This document shows positions 60,454 through 64,000 of a stretch of DNA of 64,000 nt, piece after piece (within the stretch, counting starts at the first letter, position 1; the number at the start of each line of letters is the position of its first letter). The notes below the pieces were generated by a model that worked only from the letters and a program-made list of their open reading frames with translations, made no database searches and was not told the DNA's origin. Source of the stretch: Arthrobacter agilis (GTDB lineage Bacteria > Actinomycetota > Actinomycetes > Actinomycetales > Micrococcaceae); the NCBI RefSeq assembly GCF_006494655.1, contig NZ_VHIM01000008.1, positions 124,001-188,000 of the forward strand. The letters are read 5' to 3'. The translations under genes were made by a program, and so were the position numbers.

Positions 60454-61963
60454 ACCTCCCCCGCGTGGCCGGCCCCGGTCCCACGGCGAGCACCGGTGCG
60501 CCCGATGCGGGCGTATGGCAGCCAAAATCCGGGTGAACTGGCCAGACGGGCCCGTTTGCGGGATCTGCTTCACCACCGCCCTGAGAACCCAGGGAACGTG
60601 TGTCCTTTGCGGCGACGAACGACTGCTCCCGGGTAGAACCGCTGAGGGGGCAAACATTTGCCGGGACTGCGCTGGCATCACCACCACGATGACCTGCGAC
60701 GGGTGCGGCGCCGAAACCGAGAGGTTCCGTGCCGGCCGCTGCATCCGCTGCGTACTGAAGACCGACCTGGAACAGCTCCTGCACCCCAACAATCCCCCGG
60801 ACCTGCGCCTCAAACGCCTCATCGGTGTCCTAGCCGAGGCCGATCGACCCGAGAGCGTCTATACCTGGATGCGAGGAGCCAAAACCAGGTACCTCCTCGA
60901 AGGACTCGGCACGCGCACCATCGCACTCACTCACGAGGCCTTTGACGCCCTGCCCGGGTCCAGGTCCGTGGAATACCTGCGGGAACTGCTCATCCATCAC
61001 GGCATGCTCGAGGACCGGGACCGCCAACTCGCAGCCTTCGAACGCTGGCTGACTACCCGAATCTTGGACCTCGCCGGAACCCCACACATTCAGGCGCCCA
61101 TCGAACGCTTCGCCCGCTGGCACCACCTCAAACGCCTCCGCGCCATGGCCGCTCCAGAAACGGACCTGAACACTGCCGTGCGCTCCGCGAAGCAGGAAAT
61201 TACCGAATCCGGGAAGTTCCTCACCTGGCTCAACACCACCCACGGCCTGACCAGCACCGGCATACGACAGACCCACGTAAACGAATACCTCGCTACCGGC
61301 CCCTCGACCCGCCACGCCATCCGCACATTCATCGTCTGGCTCATGAAAAACAAGGACATCCCACAACTCGACATCGCGCACCGTTACGCCGCCACAACAC
61401 CGCTGATCACCCAGCACCAACGCATAGAACTCATCCGCCACTGCATCGAGTCCAACGAGCCGCCACTCACCTACCGGGTCGCGGCCCTGATCCTGCTGCT
61501 CTTCGGTCAGCCCGTCGGAAAGATCGCAGCCCTTAAATGCTCGGACCTCCAAGCCCTACCCGACGGGCTGCACCTGAACCTGGGCAACGTCCCCGTCCTG
61601 GTCCCCGCCCAAATCGCTCCCATGTTCTGGGAACACCTCCACCACCGGCCCAACCAACAGACCGGCAACCGCGGGAACCAATGGCTCTTTCCCGGCACCA
61701 TCCCCGGACAACACCTCCACGCCGACGCGATGATGGGGCAGCTCCGCGCCCTGGGCATCAACCTCAACGGAGCCCGCAACACCGCCCTGCGCGGACTCGT
61801 TCAGGAACTACCACCCACACTGGTCGCGAACGCACTCGGCTACAGCTACCAAGTCATCCACAAACACGCCACCGACGCCGGCACAACCATGGCCAGCTAC
61901 GCAGGAAAGATCACACACCCCACCCCAAACCCGTCCAAAGACCGGCAGATTGGCAGCGAATAG
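60443..61963 (+). CDS. Zinc-ribbon protein with degenerate tyrosine-recombinase domain
   Basis: 506 residues if read from TTG 60443, chosen because the first zinc CxxC (CARCGRM) lies upstream of the first ATG. Residues 19-103 hold at least four CxxC pairs (CARC, CGIC, CVLC, CRDC, CDGC, CIRC), so two or more zinc ribbons. Residues about 240-490 match a tyrosine recombinase, but the first catalytic Arg is replaced (QPVGKIAALKCSDL), the HxxR His is Asn442 with Arg445 kept, the GH motif is Gly-Tyr467 and Tyr486 is present (TMASYAGK). Probably an accessory or target-binding partner of the first recombinase. The stop lies inside the right 11-bp repeat. Confidence 0.75.
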   Translation: MRTEPPPRGRPRSHGEHRCARCGRMAAKIRVNWPDGPVCGICFTTALRTQGTCVLCGDERLLPGRTAEGANICRDCAGITTTMTCDGCGAETERFRAGRCIRCVLKTDLEQLLHPNNPPDLRLKRLIGVLAEADRPESVYTWMRGAKTRYLLEGLGTRTIALTHEAFDALPGSRSVEYLRELLIHHGMLEDRDRQLAAFERWLTTRILDLAGTPHIQAPIERFARWHHLKRLRAMAAPETDLNTAVRSAKQEITESGKFLTWLNTTHGLTSTGIRQTHVNEYLATGPSTRHAIRTFIVWLMKNKDIPQLDIAHRYAATTPLITQHQRIELIRHCIESNEPPLTYRVAALILLLFGQPVGKIAALKCSDLQALPDGLHLNLGNVPVLVPAQIAPMFWEHLHHRPNQQTGNRGNQWLFPGTIPGQHLHADAMMGQLRALGINLNGARNTALRGLVQELPPTLVANALGYSYQVIHKHATDAGTTMASYAGKITHPTPNPSKDRQIGSE

Positions 61964-61968
61964 GACTC
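61958..61968 (+). repeat. Right copy of 11-bp direct repeat GAATAGGACTC
   Basis: Same 11 bases as at 58773-58783. It is followed by CAAACCGATAAG, a partial dif-like arm (CCGATAA at 61972-61978). The left side also has GACTCA shortly before CCGATAA (58710-58728), so the two junctions look related. Confidence 0.45.
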
Positions 61969-62167
61969 AAACCGATAAGTCTCGTTCCCGCTTAAAGACC
62001 GAAAGCCCCTCTTCCGCTGTTGAAAGCACCTCTTCTCGCTGGTGAGCTCCGTAGCAGCCGCACCCGGACCGACGGTGCGCCAAAGCCCGGCAGACGCGCG
62101 ACGGCGATCCACCCGAGCGACTCATGGGACGCGGCCTGTGGCACGTGGTGCAGAGTAGCGTGAGGTC

Positions 62168-62737
62168 ATGGCTGAGTACCGGTACGACGTCGACATCCTC
62201 CATCTGCTCGTTTCTCCCGATCATGCCTATTTCGGGCGGGCGAAGGATGGCGCCGCCGACGTACCCACGGCGGATGCGGAGACCATCAACGTCGTCGCCG
62301 GCAAGGGAATTCTCGGTGACCGCTTCTTCGGGAAGGCCGCGCACATGGACGCAGCCGTGACACTGATGGCCGTCGAATCCCTCGAGGCGATCGCCGAGGA
62401 ACTCGGCGCGCAGCCGTTCGACCCCCTTCTCCCCCGCCGCAACATCATTCTGCGCGGCGCCGAACTGACACCCCTCATCGGCGAGGACTTCGTGCTCGAG
62501 ACACCGGCCGGAACCGTCTCCTTCCACGGAGGGCGTCACGCCCATCCCTGCGCCTGGATGGACCGTGTCCTGGCCCCGGGCGCCCACAAGGCCATGCGGG
62601 GTCGGGGCGGCCTGCGCTGCAGGCCGCTGACCAGCGGCATCCTGGGGCAAGGTCCAGCCGTCCTGGTCAGCCCGCTCCGGCTGGACCCCGCCAGGGCGCA
62701 CGTCGCGTCCGTGCTCCGTCCCGGACGCCTCCCCTGA
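62168..62737 (+). CDS. MOSC domain protein
   Basis: 189 residues. TINVVAGKGILGDRFFGK at about 39-56 and the beta-barrel segment RRNIILRGAELTPLIGEDFVLETPAG are typical; HPCAWMDRVLAPGAHKAM carries the Cys thought to bind molybdenum cofactor sulfur, and RGRGGLRCRPLTSGILGQGPAVLV closes the domain. Members handle Moco or act on N-hydroxylated compounds. It is the first gene right of the recombinase element; the 204-bp gap before it (61964-62167) shows nothing else supportable. Confidence 0.85.
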   Translation: MAEYRYDVDILHLLVSPDHAYFGRAKDGAADVPTADAETINVVAGKGILGDRFFGKAAHMDAAVTLMAVESLEAIAEELGAQPFDPLLPRRNIILRGAELTPLIGEDFVLETPAGTVSFHGGRHAHPCAWMDRVLAPGAHKAMRGRGGLRCRPLTSGILGQGPAVLVSPLRLDPARAHVASVLRPGRLP

Positions 62738-62831
62738 CAGTGGTCAACTCCCCCGGCCCGCGGAGCGCCACCGGCGGGAACCGAACACGTGCGGTCGCCG
62801 CACCAGGCCCGCGGAGGGGTAGACAGGGAAG

Positions 62832-62936
62832 CACGGCGCGCGAACGGCGACGGTTGCACGAGCGAGGATCAGACAGCGAACACGGCGCGCGAACGGCGAC
62901 GGTTGCACGAGCGAGGATCAGACAGCGAACACGGCG
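62832..62936. repeat. 49-bp tandem duplication at the 3' end of the isochorismatase-like gene
   Basis: Two exact 49-bp units (62832-62880 and 62881-62929, each starting CACGGCGCGCGAACGG) followed by a 7-bp partial third copy that is the true end of the minus-strand gene. The unit includes the last codons and stop, so the gene's final codons are copied twice downstream. Confidence 0.9.
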
Positions 62937-63472
62937 TCGGACGTCGAGGTGACGGCGGCGGTCCGCCCGGGAGCGGTCTGGTGCTGCCAGTACAGATTCA
63001 TGTGCGCGATGACCTTGTCCGGTGGCGGCGCACCCCACGCGCTCAGATCCTCGGTGGTGTGGGCATCGCCCATGAGTGTCACGTCGTAGCCCCGGACGAA
63101 AGCCCCATGAAGGGTGGAACGGATGCATGCATCGGACTGGGCTCCCGACACCACGAGGCGTCCCACACCTGCCGCAGCGAGCACATCCTCGAGATTCGTG
63201 GCCTCGAAGGCGTCGCCGTGCTGCTTGTGCACGAGGGCTTCACCCTCGCGGCGGCTCAGCTCGGGCACGATCTGCCAGGAGTCGGAGCCCTCCTCGAGTT
63301 CCGCGTCGGAGTGTTGCACCCACACCACCGGCACGCCCTCCGCACGGGCCCGGCCCAGAAGGGCGTCGATGTTGTTCACCACGTCATCCCGATCGTGGGC
63401 GGCCGCGACCACCCCGTTCTGCACGTCGATGACCATCAGGGCGGTCCTCGGGCGGTGGTCGAGTGTTGTCAT
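62918..63472 (-). CDS. Isochorismatase-family cysteine hydrolase
   Basis: 184 residues from ATG 63472 with GGAG six bases upstream. ALMVIDVQNGVV supplies the catalytic Asp, VHKQHGDAFEATNL the Lys-containing loop, and VVSGAQSDACIRSTLHGAFVRGYDVTL the nucleophilic Cys (SDACIRST). The family includes nicotinamidases, N-carbamoylsarcosine amidases and pyrazinamidases; the substrate is not clear. The C-terminal codons lie in the 49-bp tandem duplication. Confidence 0.88.
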   Translation of the reverse strand: MTTLDHRPRTALMVIDVQNGVVAAAHDRDDVVNNIDALLGRARAEGVPVVWVQHSDAELEEGSDSWQIVPELSRREGEALVHKQHGDAFEATNLEDVLAAAGVGRLVVSGAQSDACIRSTLHGAFVRGYDVTLMGDAHTTEDLSAWGAPPPDKVIAHMNLYWQHQTAPGRTAAVTSTSDAVFAV

Positions 63473-63656
63473 CACTGCTCCTTCTGTGCAGGTGTACCGC
63501 ACTCGACCGTCCCCAGCGAGCGGTGGGCCCTGTGCGCTGACGCCAAGAGTACGACGGCGGCGTCGGGCACGTCGGTCCCTTGCGGACAGGCCGGGTCCGC
63601 AAAGGACAGGCCGGCGTCGGCCGATGCTGTCGCGCCGTGCGCCCTACCACTCGCCG

Positions 63657-64000
63657 TCAGTCTCCGCGATAGGCGGACTCCAGGGCCGCGATGTCCAGCT
63701 TGCCCATCGACAGCATCGCGGCGACGGCACGCTGAGCCCCGTCGGCGTCCGGTCCCCCGATGAGGGACTGCAGGACCGTGGGGATGATCTGCCAGGACAG
63801 CCCGTACCGGTCCTTCAGCCACCCGCACCTGCTCTCCTCTCCCCCGTCGGTCAGGGCGTCCCAGTGCCGGTCCACCTCCTCCTGGTCGGCGCATGCGATC
63901 TGGAAGGAGACCGCTTCCGTGAAGGAGAACTGCGGGCCGCCGTTGAGCGCGACGAAGGCCTGTCCGTCAAGCTCGAACGACACAGTGAGGGCGGGGTCGC
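63657..64000 (-). CDS. PhnB-like VOC family protein (N-terminus outside window)
   Basis: The reading frame is open to the right edge; codons for DPALTVSFELDG precede the internal GTG at 63983, so the gene continues past 64000. The visible part has FVALNGGPQFSFTEAVSFQIACADQEEVDRHWDALTDGGEESRCGWLKDRYGLSWQIIP, the signature of the PhnB/3-demethylubiquinone-methyltransferase-like VOC group. The enzymatic role of these proteins is not established. The 184-bp gap 63473-63656 shows nothing else. Confidence 0.85.
   Translation of the reverse strand, partial: DPALTVSFELDGQAFVALNGGPQFSFTEAVSFQIACADQEEVDRHWDALTDGGEESRCGWLKDRYGLSWQIIPTVLQSLIGGPDADGAQRAVAAMLSMGKLDIAALESAYRGD

Larger units (their letters stand above)
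58773..61968 (+). mobile_element. Three-gene tyrosine-recombinase element next to dif
   Basis: A coupled operon (recombinase, HTH protein, zinc-ribbon recombinase-like protein) with lower GC and less third-position GC than the flanking genes. It is bounded by GAATAGGACTC repeats and inserted between a dormancy-island gene and a MOSC gene. No terminal inverted repeats, transposase or cargo were found. Gene sizes recall Tn554 TnpA/TnpB/TnpC but the order differs. The exact ends are uncertain. Confidence 0.5.

Noticed and set aside
59012-61963. RIT (recombinase in trio) element
   Set aside because: RIT elements have three full-size tyrosine recombinases; here the middle gene is a 112-aa HTH protein and the third recombinase is degenerate.
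62832-62936. CRISPR array
   Set aside because: Only two units, directly adjacent without spacers, and part of a coding 3' end.

Overview
The window is high-GC actinobacterial chromosome and looks like a member of the Micrococcaceae (Arthrobacter or a close relative). Markers for this are the complete Pup-proteasome cluster, a mycothiol ligase (MshC), RbpA, a fused PafBC regulator, a helY-tatC-tatA block and an actinobacterial-type dif site. No known strain was identified; the genus is an inference from gene content and order.

Layout. 0-1.3 kb: the 3' part of a glycogen synthase-family glycosyltransferase and a small VOC protein. 1.4-8 kb: a fatty-acid island with TetR and an acyl-CoA oxidase-like dehydrogenase on one side and, divergently, thiolase, a FabG4-like reductase and a MaoC hydratase, recalling the mycobacterial fadE5/fadA2/fabG4/htdX group. 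8-10.4 kb: kynureninase, an M50B-like membrane protease and a small conserved protein. 10.6-13.6 kb: tRNA-Leu(GAG) with its terminator and a large secreted parallel beta-helix protein. 13.7-23.4 kb: housekeeping genes (M20 peptidase, acyl-CoA dehydrogenase, aldo/keto reductase homologue, UppP, MshC, PAC2, HAD, M50/CBS protease). 23.5-36.6 kb: trmI, arc, dop, pup, prcB, prcA, pafA, two FKBP isomerases, pafBC, tatA and tatC. 36.7-51.5 kb: helY, an amidohydrolase, a polyprenol-phosphate mannosyltransferase, rbpA, an rRNA methyltransferase-like gene, an S9 peptidase, peptide deformylase, a UvrA-like ABC protein and a phosphatase/DUF3090/SCO1664 trio.

51.5-58.6 kb is a compact dormancy-type (DosR/DevR-like) island. 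It holds two flavin-binding PPOX proteins, three universal stress proteins, a GAF-GAF histidine kinase with the DevS-type histidine pair, a DevR-like response regulator and two small proteins. A recurring palindrome of the form GGGNCC-N4-GGCCC lies in the intergenic regions; five copies were found, two of them identical 14-mers. This looks like a local regulon built around its own two-component system.

58.7-62 kb holds a chromosomal dif site (58718-58745), followed immediately by a three-gene element: a complete tyrosine recombinase, a small HTH protein and a zinc-ribbon protein with a degenerate tyrosine-recombinase domain. The three genes are tightly coupled. An 11-bp direct repeat brackets the module, and a partial dif-like arm lies at its right edge. 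This is the strongest candidate for an undescribed system in the window. After it come a MOSC protein, an isochorismatase-family hydrolase whose 3' end is tandemly duplicated, and a partial PhnB-like VOC gene.

A general property of the sequence is that at least sixteen genes have a TANNNT -10 hexamer ending 6-7 nt before the start codon, so leaderless mRNAs appear to be common here.
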